A stretch of DNA of 64,000 nt from Parabacteroides distasonis ATCC 8503 (GCF_000012845.1 NC_009615.1:2069501-2133500), one strand, 5' to 3'. Counted from the stretch's first letter, positions 35,668-44,412 are shown. The notes: generated from the sequence alone by a model not told the origin. A program made the numbers and translations.

Positions 35668-36702
35668 ATGGAATACAGACAACTAGGAGGTTCCGGATTA
35701 TACGTTCCGGCACTTTGTTTAGGTACGGCTACTTTTGGTGGCACGAATGGTTTTGAAGGTTGGGGACATACCAAGGTGGAAGAGGCTACCCGTATGGTCA
35801 ATCTTTGCTTGGACGCCGGGGTGAATCTATTCGATACGGCGGATGTCTACTCCAACGGTCTTTCCGAGGAAATCTTGGGAAAGGCGATCCACGGATTGAG
35901 GAATCGCCTCTTGATCTCCACGAAGGCGACTTTCAACCTAAGCCCGGAGAGCCGTAACGCCATCGGTTCTTCCCGTTTCCATCTGATACAGGCGTGCGAG
36001 GCGAGCCTGAGACGATTGAACACGGATCATATCGACATTTATCATATGCACGGTTTCGACGCAAATACCCCGGTAGAGGAGACACTCCGAGCCTTGGACG
36101 ACTTGGTGACGAGCGGGAAGGTCCGTTATATCGCTTGCTCGAACTTCTCCGGCTGGCACTTAATGAAGTCGCTTTCCGTATCGGAGCGGTATGGATGGAG
36201 CCGGTACGTGGCCCAACAGGTTTATTACTCCTTGCTGAACCGGGAGTTCGAGTGGGAACTGATGCCGCTAGGCATCGACCAGAAGGTGGGCGCCATTATC
36301 TGGAGCCCCTTATCCGCCGGACGTCTGGGCGGGAAGTACCGCCGGAATAACCCGATCCCGACGGACGGGCGTGTCGCTCGCGGAGGAAGCCCGATACCTG
36401 ACGAGGCTACTTCTTACGAACGCCTGTACGACATCGTGGAGGTATTGGAACAGGTAGCCGAGGAGACCGGGCATAGCGTAGCCCAATGCGCCTTGAACTG
36501 GTTATTGCAACGGCCTACAGTAAGCAGCCTTATCATAGGTGCCCGCACGGAAGAGCAGCTAAGGCAGAACCTAGAGGCCGTAGGCTGGAGCCTCAGCCCG
36601 GAGCAGGTGAAGCGCCTCGATATGGCAAGCCAGACGACCCCGATCTACCCGTATTGGCATCAAGCGCAGTTCCCGGAATTGAATTCTCAATTGAGGTTCT
36701 AG
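35668..36702 (+). CDS. Aldo/keto reductase
   Basis: This is an NADPH-dependent carbonyl reductase with a TIM-barrel fold. The 344-aa protein shows FDTADVYSNGLSEEILGKA (catalytic Asp and Tyr, about residues 55-73), the catalytic Lys in LLISTKATF, the His in YHMHGFD and the NADP-contact segment SSLIIGARTEEQLRQNL near 290. Length and order match the family. It stands alone with its own promoter; a GC-rich hairpin follows at 36732-36762 (GGGATGCGGA / TCCGCATCCC). The substrate is unknown. Confidence 0.94.
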   Translation: MEYRQLGGSGLYVPALCLGTATFGGTNGFEGWGHTKVEEATRMVNLCLDAGVNLFDTADVYSNGLSEEILGKAIHGLRNRLLISTKATFNLSPESRNAIGSSRFHLIQACEASLRRLNTDHIDIYHMHGFDANTPVEETLRALDDLVTSGKVRYIACSNFSGWHLMKSLSVSERYGWSRYVAQQVYYSLLNREFEWELMPLGIDQKVGAIIWSPLSAGRLGGKYRRNNPIPTDGRVARGGSPIPDEATSYERLYDIVEVLEQVAEETGHSVAQCALNWLLQRPTVSSLIIGARTEEQLRQNLEAVGWSLSPEQVKRLDMASQTTPIYPYWHQAQFPELNSQLRF

Positions 36703-36731
36703 ACGGAGGCTAGAGAAAGCGTATACACCTC

Positions 36732-36762
36732 GGGATGCGGATAGCACGAAAGTCCGCATCCC
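36732..36762 (+). terminator. Hairpin after the aldo/keto reductase
   Basis: A 10-bp perfect stem GGGATGCGGA/TCCGCATCCC lacks a strong T-run, so termination is likely but not typical. Confidence 0.5.
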
Positions 36763-36814
36763 CTAAACACCCATTTTCATCCCCTTAAACGTATCTTGGT
36801 TAAGACGTTTTTTA

Positions 36815-36822
36815 TACTTTTG
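36815..36822 (+). promoter_or_regulatory. Promoter -7 box of the porin gene
   Basis: TACTTTTG matches TAnnTTTG 28 nt before the ATG, with TTGG about 16 nt upstream. Confidence 0.55.
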
Positions 36823-36849
36823 TAGGCTGTTACCAACTAAATCTATCGT

Positions 36850-38019
36850 ATGAGGAAACATTTTCTACTTTTCTTGCTTTGTCTAGCCACGAACGCCAGC
36901 CTGACGGCCCAAGAGACCCTTCGGGAGAATAACGGGGAACCTACACTCGTGGAACGATTATCGAACGGAGAGATCAAGATCAATAGCGCCGAGATGAACT
37001 TCCAGCTTTTCACCTCGGCCAACGCTGAGTTTGTCGGGAACGAGCTAGACGGTATGAACTTCAAGCTGAACCGTGTCCGGCTGGAGATCAAGGGGGACGT
37101 GGGCAAGTGGCTGGGGTATCATTACCGGCAGTCGTTCAACAAATACTCCGATCCCTATTCGCTCGACAACCTCTCCTCCTCGCTCGAGCTGGCGTACGTG
37201 AACCTGAAGGCACGGCCTAATCTCAATTTCACGATCGGCAAGCAATTCGTCAATTTCGGGGGATACGAGTATTACGTCAATTCCATCCGGGTACGAGAGT
37301 TTAGCGAGTTCAATAATTTACTGACCGCCTACCAAGCCGGTATCTCGGGCAACTGGCAAGTCAGCCCGGATCACGAGCTTTGTTTCCAGATCGTGAATAA
37401 CCGCAACGGTAACGACGAGGACATCTACCCTACCGGACTTCCCGAGGGTACCGCCAAGGCCAAGATACCCTTTATGTACACGGTCAACTGGAATAGCTAT
37501 TATCTGGACAAAAGCTTGCAACTGCGTTACGCCACCGCCGTCGGGCAGCAGACCCGCAAGCGCTACTCCTACTATTTCACCTGTGGCAATACCTATGAGA
37601 AAGGCCCGTTGCTAACGTACCTCGACGTTATGTACACCCGCCAAGGGATCGACCAGCATGGGGTCGTCAGCCGTCTGCCCGGAACGCCTCATACCGCCAT
37701 GAACACCGAATACCTATCGATTATCGGCGACGTGGATTACCGTGTCCACCCCCAATGGAACGTTTACGTGAAAGGGGCGTACGAGACCGCCCGGGTGTAC
37801 AAGGGCAACGGCGATTTCCGGAAAGGGATGTACCGCCGTTCGTGGAACGCGCAGAGTAGCGTGGAATTCTTCCCCTTCAAGCAACTCGACCTTTTCGTAT
37901 TCGTCCTATACACCTACCGGGGCGTTATCCTAGAGAAAGCCGCCACGCGAATGGGAGCCATAGAGCCGGATACACACCGCATATCGCTGGGGCTGGTCTA
38001 TTCGATCCCGGTCTTCTGA
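36850..38019 (+). CDS. Outer-membrane porin, phosphate-selective porin O/P family
   Basis: The 389-aa protein has a signal peptide (FLLFLLCLATNASLTAQ) and a beta-barrel pattern of alternating hydrophobic strands with aromatic girdle residues. The N-terminal block (FKLNRVRLEIKGDVGKWLGYHYR, then FTIGKQFVNFGGYEYY) is typical of porin O/P-like proteins. The barrel ends in VYSIPVF, with the C-terminal Phe used for outer-membrane insertion. It probably passes small anions or phosphorylated solutes; selectivity cannot be read from sequence. A repeat array starts 11 nt after the stop. Confidence 0.88.
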   Translation: MRKHFLLFLLCLATNASLTAQETLRENNGEPTLVERLSNGEIKINSAEMNFQLFTSANAEFVGNELDGMNFKLNRVRLEIKGDVGKWLGYHYRQSFNKYSDPYSLDNLSSSLELAYVNLKARPNLNFTIGKQFVNFGGYEYYVNSIRVREFSEFNNLLTAYQAGISGNWQVSPDHELCFQIVNNRNGNDEDIYPTGLPEGTAKAKIPFMYTVNWNSYYLDKSLQLRYATAVGQQTRKRYSYYFTCGNTYEKGPLLTYLDVMYTRQGIDQHGVVSRLPGTPHTAMNTEYLSIIGDVDYRVHPQWNVYVKGAYETARVYKGNGDFRKGMYRRSWNAQSSVEFFPFKQLDLFVFVLYTYRGVILEKAATRMGAIEPDTHRISLGLVYSIPVF

Positions 38020-38029
38020 CAAACCGCGC

Positions 38030-38242
38030 ATACGGTAGCGCAGGCTTGCAGATATGGTAGTACAGACTTGTAGATACGTTCGTGCAAACTTGCAGATACG
38101 CTTGTGTAAATTTGCAGATACGTTCGTGCAAACGTGTAGATACGTTAGTACGGATTTGTAGATACGGTAGCGCGGGCTGACACATAAGGAAGTACAGGCC
38201 GGCACATACGGTAGTACAGGTCCGTATTGCCTTATGTGCAGC
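38030..38242. repeat. Array D: nine 22-bp tandem units behind the porin gene
   Basis: Units start at 38030, 38052, 38074, 38096, 38118, 38140, 38162, 38184 and 38206, always 22 bp apart. Each opens with ATA and most share G at position 9 of the unit and a TTG(C/T)AG-like end. A terminal inverted stretch (CCTTATGTG near 38230) pairs with CACATAAGG near 38182. The array starts 11 nt after the porin stop and ends before the nifJ terminator, so it is transcribed from one or both sides. Confidence 0.85.
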
Positions 38243-38267
38243 TTCCCCCATCCACCCCATAAAAAAA

Positions 38268-38296
38268 GCGGTGCCTTCCGTTTCCGGAGACACCGC
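38268..38296 (-). terminator. Terminator of nifJ
   Basis: On the minus strand GCGGTG ... CACCGC encloses a second small stem and is followed by T7, about 30 nt beyond the nifJ stop. Confidence 0.8.
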
Positions 38297-38325
38297 CCTC
38301 ATTCTATAATAAAAGACCTGTTATA

Positions 38326-39792
38326 TTAAGCCTCTACATCCCAATTCTCGGCAGCCATACGTTTGTAGCTACGCAGACGCCATTTAGCGTTCTCCTCGGC
38401 GGCGGCAAACAACTCAGCGGCCTCAGCCGGATATTGTTTAGCTACGGAAGCGAAACGAACCTCACCCTTCAAGAAGTCTTGGAACTTGCTCCAATCCGGC
38501 TCCTTGCTATCCAAGGTGAACGGATTCTTGCCCTCTGCCTCCAAAGCCGGGTTGTAACGCCACAAGTGCCAGTAACCGCATGCTACGGCTTCTTTCTCCT
38601 CAGCTTGCGACTTACCCATACCCTTCTTCAAACCGTGGTTGATACAAGGAGCGTAAGCGATGATCAAGGAAGGACCGTCGTAAGCCTCGGCCTCGCGGAT
38701 CGCCTTCAATGTCTGGGCTTGGTCGGCGCCCATAGCGATCTGAGCCACATATACGTAACCATAAGTAGTAGCCATCAAGCCAAGGTCTTTCTTACGTACC
38801 CTCTTACCGGAAGCGGCGAACTTAGCGATAGCGCCCACCGGAGTAGCCTTCGAGGACTGACCACCCGTGTTAGAGTAAACCTCGGTATCCAATACCATGA
38901 TATTTACGTTCTTGCCGGAAGCGATCACGTGATCCAAACCACCGTAACCGATATCGTAAGAAGCACCGTCACCACCGATAATCCATTGAGAACGTTTTAC
39001 CAAGAAGTGAGACAATTCCTTGATCTGAGCGCAAACCGGACAACCCTCCTTGATGCCTTGCTCAACGAATGCCATGATTTGCGGAGCCAATTCCTTCGTC
39101 TTCTCGGCGTCGTTCTGGTTAGCGATCCAAGCGGCGGCTATTTCCTTGGCCTCAGCCGGAGCATGCTCGCCCACGGTGATCTGTTGCAACAAGCCTTCCA
39201 AACGTTTACGCATCTTCTCGTTCGCCAATTCCATACCCAAGCCGAACTCGCAGAAGTCCTCGAACAAAGAGTTTGCCCAAGCAGGACCTTGACCCTTCTC
39301 GTTCGTTGTATAAGGAGTGGAAGGAACAGAACCGGAGTAGATAGAAGAACATCCGGTAGCGTTAGCCACCATCTCGCGGTCGCCGAACAACTGGGTGATC
39401 AACTTCACGTACGGAGTCTCGCCACAACCGGAGCAAGCGCCTGAGAATTCAAACAACGGAGTAGCGAACTGTGAGTTCTTCACGTTAGACTTCACGTCTA
39501 CCAAGTTTTGCTTAGAAGAAACGTTAGCTACGCAGTAGTTCCAGTTATCGGCCTCAGCCAACTGGCCTTCCAGCGGAACCATAGACAAAGCCTTGTTGCC
39601 CTTGAATCCCGGACAGATATCGGCGCAGTTACCGCAACCCAGACAGTCGAGAACGTCTACCTGCATACGGAACTTCATACCCTTCATAGCGGCCGGAGCC
39701 TTCACGTCCAACATAGCGAAGCTAGCGCCCTTCTGCTCCTCATCGTTCAATACGAACGGACGGATAGAAGCGTGAGGACAAACGTAAGCACA
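38326..39792 (-). CDS. nifJ: NifJ C-terminal fragment (ferredoxin remainder and ThDP domain)
   Basis: In the nifJ frame after the stop come CAYVCPHASIRPF, a second cluster motif CLGCGNCADICPG and a third cluster region CSGCGET. The ThDP-binding GDGASYDIGYGGLDH and TEVYSNTGGQSS of domain VI follow. The first possible restart in frame is TTG at 39750, without a clear ribosome-binding site; the ATG overlapping the TAA (TAATG) is out of frame and stops after about 17 codons. Independent expression is therefore doubtful. Confidence 0.7.
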   Translation of the reverse strand, partial: CAYVCPHASIRPFVLNDEEQKGASFAMLDVKAPAAMKGMKFRMQVDVLDCLGCGNCADICPGFKGNKALSMVPLEGQLAEADNWNYCVANVSSKQNLVDVKSNVKNSQFATPLFEFSGACSGCGETPYVKLITQLFGDREMVANATGCSSIYSGSVPSTPYTTNEKGQGPAWANSLFEDFCEFGLGMELANEKMRKRLEGLLQQITVGEHAPAEAKEIAAAWIANQNDAEKTKELAPQIMAFVEQGIKEGCPVCAQIKELSHFLVKRSQWIIGGDGASYDIGYGGLDHVIASGKNVNIMVLDTEVYSNTGGQSSKATPVGAIAKFAASGKRVRKKDLGLMATTYGYVYVAQIAMGADQAQTLKAIREAEAYDGPSLIIAYAPCINHGLKKGMGKSQAEEKEAVACGYWHLWRYNPALEAEGKNPFTLDSKEPDWSKFQDFLKGEVRFASVAKQYPAEAAELFAAAEENAKWRLRSYKRMAAENWDVEA

Positions 39793-41877
39793 TTAGTTAC
39801 ACTGGATACAGTTCGCCTCATTCCAAACCGGAACGAAAGCGGCCACGCCACGTTTCTCGTATTTAGCGGTTCCTTGCGCCCAAGTACCATCCTCGATGCC
39901 CTTGAATGCGGAAACCTTCAATAAATCGCCATCCTGAGCGTTGATCGGACGAACTACCTCGTTGATGAAAGCGGGATCGTTGTTTACGACAGCCTCATCA
40001 TCCGGAAGGTTAGCCCAAGCGGGATCAACCGTCAATTGGTTGTACTCGCCACCACGGTCTACAGCCGCGTAGTTCTTGTTAACCACGTCCTCGCCCTTCT
40101 TACCGTAAGACTTAACGATGAATTTCTTCATCTGCTCGATAGCCAAGTCTACAGGGATAACACCCGTGATACGGAAGAAAGCGGACTGGAGGATCGTATT
40201 GGTACGGTTACCTAAACCGATCTCCAAGGCGATCTGTGTGGCGTTGATATAATATACAGTGATATTCTTCTGAGCGAAGTAACGTTTTACCTTATTAGGC
40301 AAGTGCTTAGCCAACTCCTCAGCGCCCCAAACGGTATTCAACAAGAAGGTACCGTTCTCACGCAAACCACGAGTCACGTCGTACATGCGCAAATAAGCCT
40401 GAACGTGGCAAGCCACGAAGTTCGGGGTATTCACCAAATAAGTAGAACGGATCGGATGATCACCGAAACGTAAGTGAGAACAAGTGAAACCGCCGGATTT
40501 CTTAGAGTCGTAAGAGAAATAAGCCTGACAGTATTTATCCGTGTTATCACCGATAATCTTCACCGAGTTCTTGTTAGCGCCTACCGTACCGTCGGCACCC
40601 AAACCGTAGAACTTAGCCTCGAACATACCCTCACCGCCCAAGGCGATCTCTTCCTTCTGAGGCAGAGAAGTGAAAGTAACGTCATCCACGATACCGATCG
40701 TGAACTGGTTCTTCGGCATCGGCAACGCCAAGTTCTCGAATACGGACAGGATCTGAGCCGGAGTCGTATCCTTAGAACCCAGACCATAACGGCCACCTAC
40801 GATAACCGGAGCATCCTCCTGACCATAGAAGCAGTCTTTTACGTCCAGATACAACGGCTCACCGTTAGCACCCGGCTCTTTCGTGCGATCCAATACGGCG
40901 ATACGCTTAGCGGTCTTAGGCACGGCAGCCAAGAAATGCTTAGCGGAGAACGGACGATACAAGTGAACGGATACCAAACCTACCTTCTCGCCCTTAGCGA
41001 TCAAGTGATCGATAGCCTCACGAGCGGCCTCCGTAACAGAACCCATGGCGATGATCACACGCTCAGCGTCCTCAGCTCCGTAATAATCGAACAAACCGTA
41101 TTTACGGCCTGTGATCTTGGAAACCTCGTTCATATATTCTTCTACGATAGCGGGAACTGCCTCGTAGTACGTGTTGGAAGATTCTCTGTGTTGGAAGAAA
41201 TGATCCGGGTTCTCGGCCATACCGCGAGCGACCGGTCTCTCCGGGTTCAAGGCACGGGCACGGAACTCAGCCAAAGCTTTCTGGTCGATAAGCGGAGCCA
41301 AGTCCTCATTCTCCAAAGCCTCGATCTTCTGGATCTCGTGAGAGGTACGGAAACCGTCGAAGAAGTTCACGAACGGCACACGAGACTTGATCGTAGCCAA
41401 GTGAGCTACACCGGCCAAGTCCATAACCTCCTGTACGGAACCCTCGGCCAACATGGCGAAACCTGTCTGACGGGCAGACATCACGTCTTGATGGTCACCG
41501 AAGATACACAACGCATGAGAAGCCAATGTACGAGCGGATACGTGGAAAACGCAAGGAAGCAATTCACCGGCGATCTTGTACATATTAGGGATCATAAGCA
41601 ACAAACCTTGAGAAGCAGTGTAGGTTGTTGTCAAGGCACCAGCTTGCAATGAACCGTGAACAGCACCTGCGGCACCACCCTCTGATTGCATTTCCTGTAC
41701 CATTACAGTCTCGCCGAAAATATTCTTACGTCCGGCTGCAGCCCATTCATCTACATATTCAGCCATTGTAGACGACGGAGTGATGGGGTAAATCGCGGCT
41801 ACCTCGCTGAACATATACGAGATATGAGCAGCGGCCTGATTACCATCACAGGTTAAAAATTTCTTCTGTTTTGTCAT
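39793..41877 (-). CDS. nifJ: NifJ N-terminal fragment (pyruvate-binding and CoA domains)
   Basis: This 694-aa piece is what normal translation would yield. It holds domain I with YPITPSSTMAEYVDEW (pyruvate/thiazolium contact, about residues 30-45) and TYTASQGLLLMIPNMY, the central CoA-binding region, domain III (FYGLGADGTVGANKNSVKIIGD), and only the first three cysteine-motif residues of the ferredoxin domain (CIQCN) before the stop. Lacking the proximal cluster and the thiamine-diphosphate domain VI, it should be inactive alone. Confidence 0.85.
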   Translation of the reverse strand: MTKQKKFLTCDGNQAAAHISYMFSEVAAIYPITPSSTMAEYVDEWAAAGRKNIFGETVMVQEMQSEGGAAGAVHGSLQAGALTTTYTASQGLLLMIPNMYKIAGELLPCVFHVSARTLASHALCIFGDHQDVMSARQTGFAMLAEGSVQEVMDLAGVAHLATIKSRVPFVNFFDGFRTSHEIQKIEALENEDLAPLIDQKALAEFRARALNPERPVARGMAENPDHFFQHRESSNTYYEAVPAIVEEYMNEVSKITGRKYGLFDYYGAEDAERVIIAMGSVTEAAREAIDHLIAKGEKVGLVSVHLYRPFSAKHFLAAVPKTAKRIAVLDRTKEPGANGEPLYLDVKDCFYGQEDAPVIVGGRYGLGSKDTTPAQILSVFENLALPMPKNQFTIGIVDDVTFTSLPQKEEIALGGEGMFEAKFYGLGADGTVGANKNSVKIIGDNTDKYCQAYFSYDSKKSGGFTCSHLRFGDHPIRSTYLVNTPNFVACHVQAYLRMYDVTRGLRENGTFLLNTVWGAEELAKHLPNKVKRYFAQKNITVYYINATQIALEIGLGNRTNTILQSAFFRITGVIPVDLAIEQMKKFIVKSYGKKGEDVVNKNYAAVDRGGEYNQLTVDPAWANLPDDEAVVNNDPAFINEVVRPINAQDGDLLKVSAFKGIEDGTWAQGTAKYEKRGVAAFVPVWNEANCIQCN

Positions 41878-41915
41878 AGACCTATAAAACTATTAGTATT
41901 AAAAAAGATTCTTAC

Positions 41916-43094
41916 TTAATATAGAAAACCGAACAACCAAAGCGGGATCATGTTCCCCTCCCCGATCTCGGTCTTATCGACAGCATAGTACATATCCGGA
42001 TTGTTCTTCACTTTCATGTTTTCCTCGATCCGGAAATTATACATCGTATTCACCAGAAAGTGGGCGTTCTTGATTCCTTCATTCAGCTTATTGTCTTTCA
42101 ATAGTTGGTTATAAAAGAACGACTCACGCACCGCCCCGGCATTTACCTCCATCGGACGGATGGGGTACATCAGGTTCGAGTTATACATATATACCTTGGA
42201 GGGTTTCTTCGGAAAGGATTCGCCCACCGGATACAGCATATTCATCAAACGAGCATCTGTCAAATACTTGATATAGTTCATCACGGTGGCCCGGGATGTC
42301 TCGATATCCTTGCTCAACTGACTCACGTTTGGGGTACAAGGAGCGCTCGTAGCCAATAAGTAGAGTAGTTTGCGTAGCTTTGGTAGGTAGCTTTGTTCGA
42401 TTTGTTTTATGTATAACACGTCCACCTCTAGCATCATGTTCATGGTCTTCAGCAGATTCTCGGAGAAGTTGCGCTTTTCCAAGAAGAACGGATAGAAACC
42501 ATGATGGAGATAATCTTGGAAATAAGCCATCGGCCTTACGACCGAGCAAATACGTTTGGCGATTTCCTGATGATTCTCTACTACCTCATCGAACGTGTAC
42601 GCGGAAAACTGGTTCCCCGACATCAAGTTCAAGAACTCACGGAACGAGAACCCCCTGAGGTTATACGATACCACCTTGCCGGACAAGTCCGGGTTCTCCT
42701 CTTTCAGACGCATCACCGACGAGCCGGAGAAAACGATCTTCAAGTCCTCGAAATTATCATAGCAATACCGCAACTCTCTCGACCAGTTGGAATACTTAAA
42801 CACTTGGTCTATCAACAACACCTTTCCGCCTTTAGCCCGAAACTCGGCGGCGAAATCAACGAGTGTGCGTTCCGTAAAATAGAAATGATTTAAATTAATG
42901 TATAAGCATTCCTTATTATCGGCACCAAAATATTCACGGGCATAGTCTAACAAGAAAGTGGTCTTTCCGACTCCTCGCGAACCTTTAATACCGATCAACC
43001 GATCCTCCCAATTGATCTCATCCATCAATCCCCTTCGTACCGGAGAATACAGATGCTCTACCAGATATTTATGTGTTTTAAAGAATGCTTCCAC
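41916..43094 (-). CDS. AAA ATPase with DUF4143-type C-terminal domain
   Basis: The 392-aa protein has an N-terminal AAA domain of the AAA_14 type with Walker A GSRGVGKTTFLL (about residues 38-49) and sensor-like KIVFSGSSVMRL. A C-terminal winged-helix/DUF4143-like domain follows. The Walker B segment reads VLLIDQVF, where relatives have Asp-Glu-hydrophobic-His, so the catalytic Glu is Gln. Such ATPases are common, of unclear role, and sometimes toxin-like or regulatory. Three TTGCAA motifs lie upstream of its promoter box. It is 38 nt upstream of nifJ. Confidence 0.87.
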   Translation of the reverse strand: MEAFFKTHKYLVEHLYSPVRRGLMDEINWEDRLIGIKGSRGVGKTTFLLDYAREYFGADNKECLYINLNHFYFTERTLVDFAAEFRAKGGKVLLIDQVFKYSNWSRELRYCYDNFEDLKIVFSGSSVMRLKEENPDLSGKVVSYNLRGFSFREFLNLMSGNQFSAYTFDEVVENHQEIAKRICSVVRPMAYFQDYLHHGFYPFFLEKRNFSENLLKTMNMMLEVDVLYIKQIEQSYLPKLRKLLYLLATSAPCTPNVSQLSKDIETSRATVMNYIKYLTDARLMNMLYPVGESFPKKPSKVYMYNSNLMYPIRPMEVNAGAVRESFFYNQLLKDNKLNEGIKNAHFLVNTMYNFRIEENMKVKNNPDMYYAVDKTEIGEGNMIPLWLFGFLY

Positions 43095-43132
43095 CTACAT
43101 AATTGGTAATTGAAAATTTGGAATTACCGATG

Positions 43133-43140
43133 CAAAGATA
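43133..43140 (-). promoter_or_regulatory. Promoter -7 box of the AAA ATPase, with TTGCAA motifs upstream
   Basis: TATCTTTG on the minus strand matches TAnnTTTG, 39 nt before the ATG. TTGCAA, itself palindromic, occurs at 43156, 43170 and 43181, at the -30 to -60 region, and could be an operator. The 3' part of the gap up to 43274 holds nothing else. Confidence 0.55.
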
Positions 43141-43274
43141 AACATCTTTTCTCATTTGCAATGCGGAGATTGCAATTTTATTGCAAAAAGTAAAGTTCAA
43201 ACTAACAATTGCCTATCAACGTATTCTGTCTCGTAAAGACGGAGCGCACTCCAGTCCTTACGAAACAAAAGATA

Positions 43275-44294
43275 TTATTCAATGATCGAGATCCATCCGT
43301 AAGTATCCGGCTCGTCGCCATACTGGATGGCACGTAGCTTATGATATAGTTTCTCGCAAACAGGACCCGGTTTGCCATCTTTGGCGATAACAAAAGATTT
43401 GTTCTCGTCCAAATCGTCGATTTGCGAGATCGGGGCGATAACCGCGGCGGTACCACACTCGGCAGCCTCGTCGAATGTAGCGATCTCCTCGAAAGGAACC
43501 GGACGACGCTCTACCGTCAAGCCCATATCCTCGGCCAATTGCTGCAAGCTCTTGTTCGTGATCGAAGGCAAGATCGAGTGGGATTGCGGAGTGATATAGC
43601 TATTGCCACGGATTCCGAAGAAGTTAGCCGGACCGCACTCATCCAGATATTTCTTCTCTTTCGGATCCAGATACAATACGGCGGCGTATCCCTTGGAATG
43701 AGCGATCTCGCCGGCTACCAAGCTAGCGGCATAATTACCACCGACCTTGATCGTACCTGTCCCGTTAGGAGCCGCACGGTCGTACTCACGAAGTACGCAT
43801 ACCTTCGAGGGCTGGAATCCACCCTTGAAATACGGACCTACCGGAGTGACAAATATCATAAACATATATTCGGGAGCCGGCTTCACACCCACCTGAGCGC
43901 CCAAGCCGATCATCAGCGGACGAATATATAAAGCGGCACCGCTCTCATAAGGAGGAACGAAACGCTCGTTCAATTTCACGACCTTACGTACAGCTTCCTC
44001 GAACATCTCTACAGGCAACTCAGCCATCTTGATACCCCGGCTGGAAGATTGCATACGTTTAGCGTTCTCATCCATACGGAATACACGGATCTTACCGTCT
44101 TTCCCGCGGAAGGCCTTCAAGCCCTCGAAAGACTCTTGTCCGTAATGCAAGCAAGTAGCGGCCATGTGAATATTGATAATCTCGGATGAAGAAACTTCCA
44201 ACTCACCCCATTTGCCGTCACGATAGTAGCATCTTACATTGTAGTCTGTCTTGATATAACCAAATCCCAGCTCAGACCAATTTAAATTTTCCAT
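43275..44294 (-). CDS. ilvE: Branched-chain amino-acid aminotransferase IlvE
   Basis: IlvE transfers amino groups between glutamate and the 2-oxo acids of Leu, Ile and Val in a PLP-dependent reaction. The 339-aa class IV aminotransferase shows LHYGQESFEGLKAF (about 52-65), the arginine-bearing RMDENAKRMQSS, the PLP lysine in GTIKVGGNYAAS (near 197) and the C-terminal EECGTAA-like stretch DEAAECGTAAVIAPI. Length is standard. It has its own promoter (44405-44412), followed at once by a terminator-like hairpin in the leader (44370-44389). Confidence 0.96.
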   Translation of the reverse strand: MENLNWSELGFGYIKTDYNVRCYYRDGKWGELEVSSSEIINIHMAATCLHYGQESFEGLKAFRGKDGKIRVFRMDENAKRMQSSSRGIKMAELPVEMFEEAVRKVVKLNERFVPPYESGAALYIRPLMIGLGAQVGVKPAPEYMFMIFVTPVGPYFKGGFQPSKVCVLREYDRAAPNGTGTIKVGGNYAASLVAGEIAHSKGYAAVLYLDPKEKKYLDECGPANFFGIRGNSYITPQSHSILPSITNKSLQQLAEDMGLTVERRPVPFEEIATFDEAAECGTAAVIAPISQIDDLDENKSFVIAKDGKPGPVCEKLYHKLRAIQYGDEPDTYGWISIIE

Positions 44295-44369
44295 ATCTAT
44301 ACAATTTGCTGTAATTAGTTTAAAATTAACAAATTACACTGTTAATAATATCGCTCAAAAGCAAAAACG

Positions 44370-44389
44370 CCCATAGCCGTCGCTATGGG
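44370..44389 (-). terminator. Terminator-like hairpin in the ilvE leader
   Basis: On the minus strand CCCATAGCGACGGCTATGGG is a perfect 8-bp stem (CCCATAGC/GCTATGGG) followed by CGTTTTTGCTTTT. It sits after the helicase stop (44476) but also downstream of the predicted ilvE promoter, so it may be the helicase terminator, an attenuator of ilvE, or both. Confidence 0.65.
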
Positions 44390-44404
44390 AGATTTTGTGT
44401 ACCG

Positions 44405-44412
44405 CAAATATA
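44405..44412 (-). promoter_or_regulatory. Promoter -7 box of ilvE
   Basis: TATATTTG on the minus strand matches TAnnTTTG, about 110 nt before the ATG and directly upstream of the hairpin at 44370-44389. Confidence 0.6.

Larger units (their letters stand above)
38326..41877 (-). pseudogene. nifJ: Pyruvate:ferredoxin (flavodoxin) oxidoreductase interrupted by an in-frame TAA
   Basis: Read through, the 1183 sense and stop codons encode a full-length PFOR, the anaerobic enzyme that oxidises pyruvate to acetyl-CoA and CO2 and reduces ferredoxin. The single fault is TAA at 39793-39795, codon 695. There the ferredoxin domain reads CIQCN-stop-CAYVCPHASIRPF; homologues have Gln at that place as I recall, so one C-to-T change (CAA to TAA) would explain it. 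Both sides are in the same frame and otherwise intact. Alternatives are a sequencing error, a recent loss with another PFOR elsewhere, or read-through. It follows the AAA ATPase gene by 38 nt. Confidence 0.85.

Noticed and set aside
38030..38242. Array D as a CRISPR array
   Set aside because: Units are contiguous with no spacers between conserved repeats, and no cas genes are present.
37925..38302. Minus-strand ORF with repeated residues across array D
   Set aside because: The periodicity comes from translating the 22-bp units (three units give 66 bp). It also overlaps the porin 3' end and the nifJ terminator.
39793..39795. TAA in nifJ as a recoded amino acid
   Set aside because: Known recoding uses TGA (selenocysteine) or TAG (pyrrolysine). 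No recoding of TAA is known in Bacteroidota and no other gene here contains internal TAA.
39750..39795. Re-initiation at the TAATG overlap to make the NifJ C-terminal part
   Set aside because: The overlapping ATG is in another frame and reaches a stop after about 17 codons; the first in-frame restart is a TTG without a ribosome-binding site.
40474..41652. 392-aa plus-strand ORF opposite nifJ
   Set aside because: It is the codon shadow of nifJ on the other strand; it has no start signal, and its composition has no recognisable domain.
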